Source of the DNA: CAWHBO01 sp963827735
Lineage (GTDB): Bacteria > Patescibacteriota > Patescibacteriia > Patescibacteriales > UBA12075
Assembly (NCBI GenBank): GCA_963827735.1
Contig: CAWHBO010000005.1
Coordinates: forward strand, 186,001 to 250,000
Reading direction: 5' to 3'
Length of the DNA stretch: 64,000 nt
Shown in pieces: positions 17,963 to 26,702 of the stretch (position 1 is the first letter of the stretch; the number at the start of each line of letters is the position of its first letter). The notes under the pieces are model-generated. The model did not search any database. It was not told the DNA's origin and saw only the letters and a program-made list of their open reading frames with translations. The translations under genes and the position numbers were made by a program.

Positions 17963-18370
17963 ATGATAGAAATTAACAATCAGACAAGAACAAAGATTGA
18001 TTTGAAAAAAGTCAGGCAAGTGGCGGAAAATTTTTTGGAGTTTTATAAACAGGGAGATAAAGAAGTTTCCATTGCTTTTATCGGGGATAAGAGAATGCGG
18101 GATTTGAACCGGATGTACCGCCGAAAAGACAAAGTCACTGATATTTTATCATTTTGTGATGACGGTCAAGCAATTTTGGGAGAAGTTGTGATTGATTTTC
18201 AGCAGATCAAACGGCAAGCCAAGCAATTTTCAAAAAGCGCCAAAGAAGAATTGATTTTTATTTTGGTCCATGGACTTTTGCATCTGATCGGGCGGGAAGA
18301 TGATACGGAAAAGGGGCGGTTGGAAATGATTGAGGAAGGGGAGAGGTTTCTTTTGGCAAATTTTTTTTAA
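17963..18370 (+). CDS. ybeY: YbeY-family endoribonuclease with altered zinc motif
   Basis: 135 residues from the ATG at 17963; an in-frame TTG 15 bases earlier is a poorer start. It contains SIAFIGDKRMRDLNRMYRRKDKVTDILSF, the family N-terminal block, and HGLLHLIGREDD in the metal site. Canonical YbeY has H-x3-H-x5-H; here the two first histidines are present and the third position is Asp. YbeY takes part in 16S rRNA 3' end maturation and ribosome quality control. Asp could still bind zinc, but activity is uncertain. It lies 62 bases before a dgkA-like gene, a common pairing of ybeY and dgkA. Confidence 0.85.
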   Translation: MIEINNQTRTKIDLKKVRQVAENFLEFYKQGDKEVSIAFIGDKRMRDLNRMYRRKDKVTDILSFCDDGQAILGEVVIDFQQIKRQAKQFSKSAKEELIFILVHGLLHLIGREDDTEKGRLEMIEEGERFLLANFF

Positions 18371-18421
18371 TGATCAATATCCAATAATCAATCAATATTT
18401 AATATTATAATATCTAATTGA
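18371..18421. repeat. Single-arm A/T word repeat
   Basis: The spacer between ybeY and dgkA is made of TCAATAT/CAATAAT words, the same vocabulary as element E1 at 1121-1225. Confidence 0.5.
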
Positions 18422-18431
18422 AACCATTCGG

Positions 18432-18797
18432 ATGATAAAATTTAAGCGTCTGATAAAAAGTGTTAAATATGCGATAAGTGGCTTGATAAAAGCCTTTCGT
18501 GATGAGCAGAATCTTAAAATTCAAAGTATTTTTGCGATTTTTGCGATCATCTTCGGTTTTTTGCTTCAAATTGGTAAATTTGAGTGGTTGGTGGTAATAT
18601 TAACAATAGGCATGGTTTTGTTGATGGAACTTATCAACAGCGCGATTGAGCGCTTGACGGACATGTTAAAGCCAAGGCTGGATCCATATAGCAAGGAAAT
18701 CAAGGATATCATGGCCGGCGCGGTAATGCTTGCTTCCATCATGGCCGTCATCGCCGGCGTAATAATTTTTGTTCCGAAAATTTTTGAAAAATTATAA
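18432..18797 (+). CDS. dgkA: Diacylglycerol/undecaprenol kinase family membrane protein
   Basis: 121 residues with three hydrophobic helices. An N-terminal amphipathic stretch ends in ISGLIKAFRDEQNLKIQ (the Glu of the family motif), then comes MELINSAIERLTD, equivalent to the E-x-N-[ST]-A-I-E active-site motif. The family phosphorylates undecaprenol or diacylglycerol at the membrane with ATP and recycles lipid carriers. Length is normal. It follows ybeY and precedes a small membrane-anchored coiled-coil gene. Confidence 0.85.
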   Translation: MIKFKRLIKSVKYAISGLIKAFRDEQNLKIQSIFAIFAIIFGFLLQIGKFEWLVVILTIGMVLLMELINSAIERLTDMLKPRLDPYSKEIKDIMAGAVMLASIMAVIAGVIIFVPKIFEKL

Positions 18798-18805
18798 AAT
18801 TTTAT

Positions 18806-19171
18806 ATGTCAATCAAAACTTCAATCATGATTTTGCTTTTCTGCCTGCTGGCGGCTTTTATCGCGGCTTGGTATCTGGCCGACAAAATGCCGGGAAATCC
18901 GAATATGAGAAAAGCGCAATTTGAGCAAAAACAGTTAAGCGAAGAAGAGCTTAAAAAAAACAAAATGGAAGCTGATTGGGAGCGCGCGGTGAAAGATTTG
19001 CAGGAGCGGGAAGCAAGATTGACGCCGGAAGACCGCAAACGGATGGAAGCTGATTGGGAACAAGCGGTGAAAGATTTGCAGGAACGAGAAGCAAAAATGA
19101 CGCCGGAAGACCGCGAAAAAATGGAGGCTGATTGGAAAAAGATGATGGAAACTTTTGAAAAAAATCAATAA
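18806..19171 (+). CDS. Small anchored coiled-coil protein with 26-residue repeats
   Basis: 121 residues. The N-terminal hydrophobic helix (about 6-24) is an anchor or uncleaved signal. The rest is highly charged and contains two and a half tandem copies of a 26-residue unit (MEADWEQAVKDLQEREAKM then TPEDREK), predicted helical. The DNA repeat unit is 78 bases (about 18958-19147). It starts 8 bases after the dgkA stop, so co-transcription is likely. No family was recognised; repeat number could vary between strains. Confidence 0.65.
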   Translation: MSIKTSIMILLFCLLAAFIAAWYLADKMPGNPNMRKAQFEQKQLSEEELKKNKMEADWERAVKDLQEREARLTPEDRKRMEADWEQAVKDLQEREAKMTPEDREKMEADWKKMMETFEKNQ

Positions 19172-19188
19172 TAAATAATTATAAGAAT

Positions 19189-20373
19189 ATGCAAAAACCA
19201 TCAAAATTCGCGTTTAATCTTATCATCGCGGTTGTGTTAACTTTAGGGCTGTCAATTTCCTTCCAGTCATTGCTCGCCGCTTGGAACCCCCCCACAGCCA
19301 ACCCGCCGGACGGCAATGCTCTTCCCCCCATAACCGTGGATGGGGCCGGAAATACCAATCCGGGAACTTTTACCGCCGCCGGAACCATAACTGCAAATAC
19401 AATCACGGCTACCGCTGGGTACACCACTGCTGGAAACATTGTTGCTTCCGGCAATGTCGGCATCGGAGTCATTCCGGACGGGAGTTATAAGTTGCATGTT
19501 GCCGGCGGCGCAATCGGTTCCGCGGCATATTTGCCGCTAACGACAAGTTGGAGCACATACGGCACCGGTGATGGAGGGGCCGCGATTTACAATGACGCCG
19601 GGACATATCAAGCTTTGATGATTGTCGGTGCGGACCGAGGCCAAGGCTACGGCCGCTGGGTGCGCGTCTGGGATTCGCTTTGGGCTTCGTCCCGGGTTGA
19701 TTCTCCGATATACTATGACGCGGATGATCTGGCATACTATGTTAATCCTAACGGTAGCAGCATTATAAATGATCAATCAAACAATACAATTCATACCGGA
19801 TATTTGGATTTTCGATATGCCGGTGGTGATAGCGGACAAGGAAACAATGCTTATGCCATATTTCAAGAAGGGGGAGCATGGGCGCATCCTTATCCAGACT
19901 TAAGAATCGCATACCACACCGGAATCAAACTAGGCGCAAATTCCAGCTACAACGGGATACGATTTTATAATGACTATGATATGTCTACCCTGGTTATGTC
20001 CGTAAATGATGTTGCAACAGGCGGCGCCAACAATGTTTGGGTTGAGAATCAGTTAAGCGCGGGATCTTTTGTGTATCACTCTGATGAAATTTTGAAAAAA
20101 GATATTCAGACAATTCCCGATGCTCTTCAAAAAGTGCTTGAGCTTAAGGGTGTGGAATTCACCTGGAAAGAATCAGGAGAAGAAAGTGTTGGTTTGATCG
20201 CCCAAGACGTGGAAAAAGTTTTTCCGGAGCTGGTTGAAACCGGAGGCAATGGATTGAAAGGCGTGCAGTACGGCAATTTGGTTGCGCCCCTCATTGAAGC
20301 GGTTAAAGAACAGCAGGCAATGATAAAAAGTTTGGAAGAGCGGATAAGTGAGTTGGAGAAAAAGAGCGAATAA
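19189..20373 (+). CDS. Secreted fibre-like protein with C-terminal S74 intramolecular chaperone domain
   Basis: 394 residues. A signal peptide spans about 1-30. The body is Gly/Ala/Thr-rich like phage tail fibres. Residues from about 297 on match the peptidase S74 (endosialidase chaperone) domain: SDEILKKDIQTIPDALQKVLEL, then GVEFTWKESGEESVGLIAQDVEKVFPELV, and a coiled-coil tail. In this family the domain trimerises the fibre and then cleaves itself off at the Ser before Asp. Here it suggests a trimeric surface spike on the cell (inference). A similar N-terminal segment occurs in the next gene. Confidence 0.75.
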   Translation: MQKPSKFAFNLIIAVVLTLGLSISFQSLLAAWNPPTANPPDGNALPPITVDGAGNTNPGTFTAAGTITANTITATAGYTTAGNIVASGNVGIGVIPDGSYKLHVAGGAIGSAAYLPLTTSWSTYGTGDGGAAIYNDAGTYQALMIVGADRGQGYGRWVRVWDSLWASSRVDSPIYYDADDLAYYVNPNGSSIINDQSNNTIHTGYLDFRYAGGDSGQGNNAYAIFQEGGAWAHPYPDLRIAYHTGIKLGANSSYNGIRFYNDYDMSTLVMSVNDVATGGANNVWVENQLSAGSFVYHSDEILKKDIQTIPDALQKVLELKGVEFTWKESGEESVGLIAQDVEKVFPELVETGGNGLKGVQYGNLVAPLIEAVKEQQAMIKSLEERISELEKKSE

Positions 20374-20382
20374 ACAAAATAT

Positions 20383-21561
20383 ATGCAAGAAAATTTAAGA
20401 AAATTTAGAAGTTTAATTGTCAAGCATTTATGGATCATCGTGCCGGTGTTTTTGTTGTTGATTTCCTCGTCCTTGGTTTTTGCAACTGGTGTCTGGAATC
20501 AAGGCTGGCGCGTGAATAGCAATGCAGATAAACAGCCCATAACCATAGATAACGTAAACACAACAAAATGTTTAACCAATACTTCCACCATTGATTATTT
20601 CGTGCCGACCAATACAGCTACTGAGTGGAATGAATTTGTCGCGCATAAGCCAAGTGGAATAACAATAGAAGAATGCGCAACCAATTGTGATTCGTCTGCT
20701 ACTTTAGGATCGGGAGACACAAGTTTTACAGTTGACGCTGGGGGTAATAGTGGTAGTATTAAAACGGGTACCTGCGCCAGTACTTATTGTGATAGTCTTC
20801 CTAGGGCAATATGTAATAATGGTGAATGGCAACTTTCCGGAAGCAATCCCTGTCGGTCAGGAGTTTTTGCATGGAGTTGTACTAGTTTTCCTGGTGGATT
20901 GGGTGATTGCTCTGGTATAACAAATTGGTGCCCTGGAGGCGCGTCAGGAAGTTGCACTTTAGGAGATTCTTGCGTAATAGCTTGCCAATCCGGAATAGGT
21001 GGAAGCGGATGTGAGTGTGGCGATATCTCAAGTAATTGGGTTTTTAATGGTAGCACCTTGGATTTAATCCCACGATCTTGTGTCGGCGGAGTAACTGTTT
21101 GTCCTACTCAATCTTATTCTACCAAAGATGGTTGTGGTACAAAAAATTTGTATGATCAAGTTCCAGGCACCACTGAATATGCGTGTCCAGGAAATTGCGG
21201 AGGTAAAGTTGTAGCTCCATGTAATGCCGGTGGAACTTGGGGTAGTATAAGTGATACTTGTCATCAAGCGGCAAATTGTCCGGCGGGATCAAGTTTCCCT
21301 GGTTGTTCGTATACCGCTATGGTAAGTGGTGAAACAAAAGCAGGAACATGTGCTGGCGCTGGGACATGTACTGTTTCTTGTTTTGATGGCAATGTTCAAG
21401 CCACAAACAATCAATGTGGTTATTGTGGAGATGGCTGGTGTGATAGGGATGGATTGTATGGTCCGAATGAAAATTGTAATTGTTATGATTGTCCTGTTTG
21501 TCCTGATGGTTGCAGTTGCACTCAGTATGGTTGTTACAATGGATTTAATTTTTGTGGTTAA
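20383..21561 (+). CDS. Cys-rich secreted or anchored surface protein
   Basis: 392 residues. A hydrophobic helix at about 16-36 is a signal or anchor. The mature chain is rich in Cys, Gly, Ser and Thr with roughly 40 cysteines in irregular spacing, including CxCxC motifs and a terminal cluster (CNCYDCPVCPDGCSC), so many disulfides are expected outside the cell. It starts 9 bases after the S74 gene and is followed by a strong terminator at 21599, so the two form the end of one transcription unit. No family recognised. Confidence 0.65.
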   Translation: MQENLRKFRSLIVKHLWIIVPVFLLLISSSLVFATGVWNQGWRVNSNADKQPITIDNVNTTKCLTNTSTIDYFVPTNTATEWNEFVAHKPSGITIEECATNCDSSATLGSGDTSFTVDAGGNSGSIKTGTCASTYCDSLPRAICNNGEWQLSGSNPCRSGVFAWSCTSFPGGLGDCSGITNWCPGGASGSCTLGDSCVIACQSGIGGSGCECGDISSNWVFNGSTLDLIPRSCVGGVTVCPTQSYSTKDGCGTKNLYDQVPGTTEYACPGNCGGKVVAPCNAGGTWGSISDTCHQAANCPAGSSFPGCSYTAMVSGETKAGTCAGAGTCTVSCFDGNVQATNNQCGYCGDGWCDRDGLYGPNENCNCYDCPVCPDGCSCTQYGCYNGFNFCG

Positions 21562-21598
21562 TGAAATTTCAACCAAAGTTAAAATTTGATTTTATCAA

Positions 21599-21637
21599 AA
21601 AATCGTTAAACCCAGATTAAAGTTTAACGATTTTTTA
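21599..21637 (+). terminator. Rho-independent terminator
   Basis: Perfect stem AAATCGTTAAAC / GTTTAACGATTT followed by a T-run; closes the surface-protein unit. Confidence 0.9.
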
Positions 21638-21651
21638 TATTTCTTGAAATC

Positions 21652-21680
21652 TTGACTTTTTTCCAAAAATTTGTTATAAC
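21652..21680 (+). promoter_or_regulatory. Consensus promoter of the calcium-repeat lipoprotein gene
   Basis: TTGACT (21652-21657), 17 bases, TATAAC (21675-21680). The leader is about 140 bases and contains a small hairpin (CCGAT-gaagc-ATCGG, 21793-21809) next to the ribosome-binding site. Confidence 0.75.
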
Positions 21681-21829
21681 CATAACAAGCATTTTGACCT
21701 TTGAAAAACAAAAAAATAGCGTAAAATCGTGGCAAACAAATCGTTGTTTTCCGCGGCATATATTGCAGTATTTAAGAAAAGGCATTTTTTATTCCGATGA
21801 AGCATCGGGAAAGGAAGGAGGTAGGGAGT

Positions 21830-23443
21830 ATGGGAAATTTAACTTTTAGAAAGTTTAGAATGGTGTTTATTGTGTTTGTGGTAATTATCCTTTTAGCAGG
21901 ATGTAACGGCGGCGGTGGAGATTCCGACAACGACGGAGGAAGCAATCCTGTAAAGAGCACTTGGTATCAGGACCCAGACAGTGATTTACTTCCTTCTGGT
22001 AATCCAATGACCGCTAGTACTCAGCCGGGCACCAATTATTATGTGGAGTCGCATTTTACTTCACTTAAGACAGACAACTGCCCAGATGTCGCTAACCAGA
22101 ATCAGGAAGATATGGATAAAGACGGCATCGGCGATGCCTGTGACAGCGATAAAGACGGTGACGGAATTGCGAATGGATCCGACAATTGTTCAGGAACAGC
22201 AAATCCCGATCAACTGGACACAGACAAAGATGGCATCGGCGAGGCCTGTGACAGCGATAAAGACGGTGACGGAATTGCGAATGGATCCGACAATTGTTCA
22301 GGAACAGCAAATCCCGATCAACTGGACACAGACAAAGATGGCATCGGCGACGCCTGTGACAGCGATAAAGACGGTGACGGAATTGCGAATGGATCCGACA
22401 ATTGTTCAGGAACAGCAAATCCCGATCAACTGGACACAGATAAAGATGGTATTGGCAATGTTTGCGATTCTGACATTGACGGAGATGGAATATCTAATGA
22501 CAAGGATAATTCCCCCGCAATCCATAATCCTGACCAATCGGATTTGGATAAAGACGGTATCGGGGATGTAAGTGACCCTGATAAAGACGGTGACGGAATA
22601 TCCAATGACGAGGATAATTCCCCCACAATCCATAACCCTGACCAATCGGATTTGGATAAAGACGGTATCGGGGATGTAAGTGACCCTGATAAAGACGGTG
22701 ACGGAATATCCAATGACGAGGATAATTGCCCAACAACCCCTAACCAAGCACAAACCGATGTTGACGAAGACGGCACAGGCGATGAGTGTGACGATTGTTG
22801 CGATAATTGCAGTAGTTTTGAATACGTCGCTTCGCAGACGTATAAGAATTGGGGCGATTCTCCGTCTCTGGCTTTGGTGGCAGCGTCTATGTATGGATAT
22901 ACAACCGGTCCATATCCTGCTCCTGGCAACATCGCGGTTTTTAAAACCCAAAGTCAGTTTGGTAATCCGGCTGAACCGCCATATTATCCAGAGTTCGCTG
23001 GAACGATTGGGATCATCAACGAAGTTGACGGGAATGTCATTACTGTTCAGTTCGGCGAAGAGGATATCAAAGAGTATTACCAGGTTGGTGCCGGTTTATT
23101 GGTGGATAATATAGGTAAGTATTATTACAATTTTACTTACATATATTATGCGGGACTACCAAGCCATTGGTATGAAATCTCGCAAAGCAAATATTATTTT
23201 GCTGGTTTTGACCAGCAAGTAAAAAAAGGAGAAGTATGCCGTCTGAGGGCGCCTTATAGCGCCAACACCACATACGCCTGGACATCACCAGGCGCAGTTA
23301 CATTGTCGGACAGTTCAAGCTTTATGCCGACCTTTGATACTTCAAATTTGGATGTCGGCTGGTACGAATTCACCGTTACGCTGACGCAGCCTTATGACGT
23401 GCCTGCGACAGCGCCTGTAAGGGTTGAGATAATCAACCCATAA
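21830..23443 (+). CDS. Lipoprotein with thrombospondin-3 repeats and PKD-like C-terminal domain
   Basis: 537 residues from the ATG at 21830, chosen over an ATG 33 bases upstream because AAGGAAGGAGG lies 6-16 bases before it. A signal peptide ends in the lipobox LLAGC, so the mature N-terminal Cys is probably lipidated. About residues 80-320 hold seven to eight thrombospondin type 3 units (DNCSGTANPDQLDTDKDGIG...) rich in Asp for calcium binding; the first three are nearly identical 108-base DNA repeats. Residues 325-450 form an unknown domain. The last 90 residues (KKGEVCRLRAPYSANTTYAW...) read like a PKD-type beta sandwich. It is exposed on the cell surface. Confidence 0.75.
   Translation: MGNLTFRKFRMVFIVFVVIILLAGCNGGGGDSDNDGGSNPVKSTWYQDPDSDLLPSGNPMTASTQPGTNYYVESHFTSLKTDNCPDVANQNQEDMDKDGIGDACDSDKDGDGIANGSDNCSGTANPDQLDTDKDGIGEACDSDKDGDGIANGSDNCSGTANPDQLDTDKDGIGDACDSDKDGDGIANGSDNCSGTANPDQLDTDKDGIGNVCDSDIDGDGISNDKDNSPAIHNPDQSDLDKDGIGDVSDPDKDGDGISNDEDNSPTIHNPDQSDLDKDGIGDVSDPDKDGDGISNDEDNCPTTPNQAQTDVDEDGTGDECDDCCDNCSSFEYVASQTYKNWGDSPSLALVAASMYGYTTGPYPAPGNIAVFKTQSQFGNPAEPPYYPEFAGTIGIINEVDGNVITVQFGEEDIKEYYQVGAGLLVDNIGKYYYNFTYIYYAGLPSHWYEISQSKYYFAGFDQQVKKGEVCRLRAPYSANTTYAWTSPGAVTLSDSSSFMPTFDTSNLDVGWYEFTVTLTQPYDVPATAPVRVEIINP
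22142..22465 (+). repeat. Three near-identical 108-bp coding repeats
   Basis: Each unit encodes 36 residues of thrombospondin-3 repeat. The copies differ by only a few bases. A second, more diverged pair of 108-base units follows at about 22503-22718. Confidence 0.85.
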
Positions 23444-23462
23444 AATGTTGTTAACCTTTAGC

Positions 23463-23501
23463 CAATCACCAAACTAAGCAGTTAGTTTGGTGATTTTTTT
23501 A
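23463..23501 (+). terminator. Rho-independent terminator
   Basis: Stem AATCACCAAACTA / TTAGTTTGGTGATT with a T-run, 20 bases after the lipoprotein stop. The rest of the gap to 23669 is AT-rich with no further structure seen. Confidence 0.9.
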
Positions 23502-23669
23502 TTTTTAAATTTTGCATAGTTTGCTATGTTGTTATTTATGTAGAAATTATTTTTTTGTTTAATTTTAGGTAATTTTATAAACTTATTATATATACAATAC
23601 ATATTGTATGCATAGTTTCCAAAAAATTTATTTTTTCAAATAAGCAAAAATGGTAGGTACTTATTTTTG

Positions 23670-23699
23670 TTGGAACATTTTTAAGAATAATGCTATAAT
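23670..23699 (+). promoter_or_regulatory. Promoter of ftsA
   Basis: TTGGAA (23670-23675), 18 bases, TATAAT (23694-23699) with extended TGC. The leader is about 70 bases. Confidence 0.6.
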
Positions 23700-23778
23700 A
23701 TTCAAGTAAGTGCATAAATTCTTTTACCTGTTAAAAGAATTTTTGAGCGTATTTTATTCGTATTTACGTAAATAACAT

Positions 23779-25044
23779 ATGAAAGATGAAATCATCGCCG
23801 GTCTTGATATCGGCTCAACTTCAATCCGTTTGGTGGTCGGACAGCCCAAGAATGACGGCAATGGTGAAAAATTGCAGATCATTGGCGCAGTGTCGGTGGA
23901 AGCGCACGGGATCAACAAAGGAGCCGTCAAATCCATTGATGACGTGACCTCATCAATTTCAGCCTGTTTGGAAAAAGCGGAAAGACTGGTCGGTGTGCCG
24001 GTGGAAAGCGTTTGGGTTTCCATAAATTCGCCCCATACCAGATGTGAGAAAAGCCGCGGGGTGGTGGCAATCGGCAGAAGCGACGGAGAAATCACTCAAG
24101 ATGACATTGAAAGAGCGTTGGAAGCCGCGCGTGCCCTTTCCGTTCCACCCAATTACGAAATTTTACATGTGATACCGGTAAAATTCACCGTAGACAATCA
24201 GGAAGACATCAAAGATCCCATCGGTATGACAGGGGTGCGCTTGGAAGTGGAAACATTGATCATCCAGGGGCTTACCAGCCAGATCAAAAATTTAACCAAA
24301 GCCATCTTCAGAACCGGTTTGGACATTGAAGATTTGGTTTTATCTCCTCTGGCGGCCGCGGAAGCCGTTATCGGCGAAAAGCAGAAAGAGCTTGGCTCGG
24401 CTTTGATCAACATCGGCGCCAGCACCACGAGCGTCGCCGTCTTTGAAGAAGGTGAACTTTTACATACAGCCGTCATCCCGATCGGCTCAGAGCATATCAC
24501 TTCTGATATCGCCATTGGCCTTCGGTGTCCTTTGAACTTGGCAGAGAGGATAAAGAAAGAAATCGGCAATGCTTGGCCGGAAAACTACAAGAAAAATGAA
24601 AAAATAGACATGTCGGAAATTGCCGCCGAAGAAGGGGCGGAAGGAGAGCTCAAAGAAGTTTCACAAAAGTATTTATCAGAAATCATTGAAGCCCGCGTGG
24701 AAGAGATTTTTGAAAAAGTTGACGACGAATTCAAAAAGATTGAACGTTCCGGCATGCTTCCGGGCGGAGTATACCTGATCGGCGGAGGCACAAAACTGGC
24801 GGATATCATTGAAGTTGCAAAAAAGACCTTACGACTCCCAGCCAGTCTGGGCGCAAACAGAAATGTCCGGACCGTCATTGATAAAGTAAATGAAACTGAT
24901 TACCTAACCGCCCTCGGGCTGACAGCTTGGGGCGCAAAGGTGGCAGAAAGTTCCGGCGGAGGCAGCGGATTCAAAGGCGGAAAGATGAAGATTGGAAAAT
25001 CGGTGGAGAAGATCAAGGATTGGGTGAAGAATTTGATACCATAG
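23779..25044 (+). CDS. ftsA: Cell division protein FtsA (actin-like membrane tether for FtsZ)
   Basis: 421 residues. Actin-fold ATP motifs are visible: phosphate 1 GLDIGSTSIRLVVG (near 8-21), phosphate 2 INIGASTTSVAVFEEGEL (near 214-231) and adenosine motif GVYLIGGGTKL (near 331-341). The FtsA-specific 1C subdomain lies at about 85-165. The extreme C-terminus (SVEKIKDWVKNLIP) is a short amphipathic helix that would bind the membrane. ftsZ is not next to it in this window. It is preceded by its own promoter and followed by the perfect inverted repeat E4. Confidence 0.88.
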   Translation: MKDEIIAGLDIGSTSIRLVVGQPKNDGNGEKLQIIGAVSVEAHGINKGAVKSIDDVTSSISACLEKAERLVGVPVESVWVSINSPHTRCEKSRGVVAIGRSDGEITQDDIERALEAARALSVPPNYEILHVIPVKFTVDNQEDIKDPIGMTGVRLEVETLIIQGLTSQIKNLTKAIFRTGLDIEDLVLSPLAAAEAVIGEKQKELGSALINIGASTTSVAVFEEGELLHTAVIPIGSEHITSDIAIGLRCPLNLAERIKKEIGNAWPENYKKNEKIDMSEIAAEEGAEGELKEVSQKYLSEIIEARVEEIFEKVDDEFKKIERSGMLPGGVYLIGGGTKLADIIEVAKKTLRLPASLGANRNVRTVIDKVNETDYLTALGLTAWGAKVAESSGGGSGFKGGKMKIGKSVEKIKDWVKNLIP

Positions 25045-25048
25045 TTTA

Positions 25049-25179
25049 CGAAATACAAATTTATACAAAGATACAAATATACAAATATACAAATATACAA
25101 AATACGAACTTATACAAATATACAAACAAACGTTTTTTTTAAACTTTTTTGTATATTTGTATAAGTTCGTATTTTGTAT
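25049..25179. repeat. Word-repeat E4 with perfect 32-bp arms
   Basis: Bases 25095-25126 are the exact reverse complement of 25148-25179, separated by 21 T/A-rich bases. The left flank continues the same ATACAAAT words back to 25049. It could end ftsA transcription through its internal T-run. Confidence 0.85.
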
Positions 25180-25205
25180 AGCAAAAATAAGTTAACCAAA
25201 AAAAT

Positions 25206-26594
25206 ATGACAGAAAACTTAACTTTAGAAAAAATCGTTTCTTTCTCAAAACGCCGCGGCTTCATTTTTCCTTCCTCGGAAATTTACGGCGGCTTTGCAGC
25301 TGTGTATGATTACGGCCCATACGGCGTTGAGCTTTCCAAAAACATCAAAAATGAGTGGTGGAAAGCGATGGTGCAGATGAGAGAAGACATCGTCGGGCTG
25401 GACTCTGGCATTTTTATGCATCCGCGCATCTGGGAAGCTTCCGGCCATGTGGCGGGGTTTTCTGACCCGCTTTCAGAATGCAAGACCTGCCACATGCGAG
25501 TCAGGGTTGACCATCTTTTGGAAGATATCGGCATCACGGCGGACGAGAAAATGACCGAGGATGAGATCAATGATTTGTTCAACCAAAACAAAAAAAAGAT
25601 CAAATGCCCCAAGTGCGGGAACAGTGATTTTTCCGAAGCCAAAAAATTCAACCTGCTTGTCAAATCCAATCTGGGAAATTTTACCGGTGATTGGGACAAA
25701 GAGCCGGCTTATCTCCGCGGTGAGACCTGCCAGGGGATTTATGTGAATTACAAGAATGTTTTGGATTCAGCGCGGGTTCAGATTCCTTTCGGCATCGCGC
25801 AGATCGGCAAAGCCTTCCGCAACGAGATCACCGCGCGGCAGTTCATTTTCCGCACCCGCGAATTTGAACAGATGGAAATGCAATTTTTTACTTCTCCGGA
25901 AAAAGAAATGGAAGAATATGAAAAGTTAAGGCAGGCAAGATGGCAATATTATCTGGATCTCGGAATCAAAGAAGAAAATTTGAAATGGCACAAGCACGAG
26001 AATTTGGTTTTTTATGCCAAGGAAGCATATGACATTGAATATAATTTCCCCTTCGGCTTTAAAGAGCTGGAAGGAGTCCATGCGCGCGGGGACTATGACC
26101 TGACACAGCACAGCAAATTTTCCGGAAAAGATCTCTCATACGTTGACCAGCGCGCAAATGAAAAATATATGCCGCATATCATTGAATCTTCCGTCGGAGT
26201 CGGCCGGACCTTGCTGGCTGTTATGTGCGATGCTTATGTTGAGGAGGAAGTCGATGGCGGGGAGCTGAGAACTGTCCTTAAGTTCCCAAGAAAATTAGCG
26301 CCGATAAAAATCGCGGTTTTTCCGCTTCTGAAAAACAAACCGGTTTTGGTAAGCAAGGCTGAGGAAATCTTCAAATCATTATCAAAAGATTATATGTGTG
26401 AGTTTGACGACAACGGCAACATCGGCAAACGCTATCGCCGCCAAGATGAGATCGGCACGCCGTTCTGCGTGACGGTGGATTTTGAAACGATTGAAAAAGA
26501 TAGCATGGTCACCGTCAGGGACAGGGATACGATGAAACAGGAGCGGGTTTTAATAAATAATTTGAAGGGATATTTTGTGGAGAAATTTGTTTAG
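25206..26594 (+). CDS. glyS: Glycyl-tRNA synthetase, dimeric class II type
   Basis: 462 residues, the length of the alpha-2 form. N-terminal SKRRGFIFPSSEIYGG, zinc-binding cysteine pairs (CKTCHMRV and CPKCGN near 97-140), class II motif 2 (FRNEITARQFIFRTREFEQMEMQFF, near 204-228), motif 3 region ESSVGVGRTLLAVMCDAY, and a C-terminal anticodon-binding domain from about 360. It charges tRNA-Gly with glycine using ATP. It is a single gene flanked by spacer repeats, and ends just before single-arm A/T words and a terminator. Confidence 0.93.
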   Translation: MTENLTLEKIVSFSKRRGFIFPSSEIYGGFAAVYDYGPYGVELSKNIKNEWWKAMVQMREDIVGLDSGIFMHPRIWEASGHVAGFSDPLSECKTCHMRVRVDHLLEDIGITADEKMTEDEINDLFNQNKKKIKCPKCGNSDFSEAKKFNLLVKSNLGNFTGDWDKEPAYLRGETCQGIYVNYKNVLDSARVQIPFGIAQIGKAFRNEITARQFIFRTREFEQMEMQFFTSPEKEMEEYEKLRQARWQYYLDLGIKEENLKWHKHENLVFYAKEAYDIEYNFPFGFKELEGVHARGDYDLTQHSKFSGKDLSYVDQRANEKYMPHIIESSVGVGRTLLAVMCDAYVEEEVDGGELRTVLKFPRKLAPIKIAVFPLLKNKPVLVSKAEEIFKSLSKDYMCEFDDNGNIGKRYRRQDEIGTPFCVTVDFETIEKDSMVTVRDRDTMKQERVLINNLKGYFVEKFV

Positions 26595-26600
26595 CAGGAA

Positions 26601-26643
26601 AAAATTTGAAATTAGAAAATTAGGAAATTAAGAAATTGGGAAT
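26601..26643. repeat. Single-arm A/T word repeat
   Basis: Words GAAATTAG/GGAAATTA in tandem, the same vocabulary as at 17899, 30961 and 31262, all in the same orientation downstream of a plus-strand gene. Confidence 0.55.
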
Positions 26644-26646
26644 TTT

Positions 26647-26676
26647 AAAAGGCATCCGTTCTTCTGGATGCCTTTT
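26647..26676. terminator. Bidirectional terminator between glyS and the minus-strand orphan gene
   Basis: Perfect stem AAAAGGCATCC / GGATGCCTTTT with a 7-base loop, located between two convergent genes. Confidence 0.85.
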
Positions 26677-26702
26677 CCTGTCTATTGCTATTTGCGGTAT
26701 TT

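Noticed and set aside
22142..22465. CRISPR or minisatellite from the 108-bp repeats
   Set aside because: The repeats keep the reading frame and encode thrombospondin-3 units.
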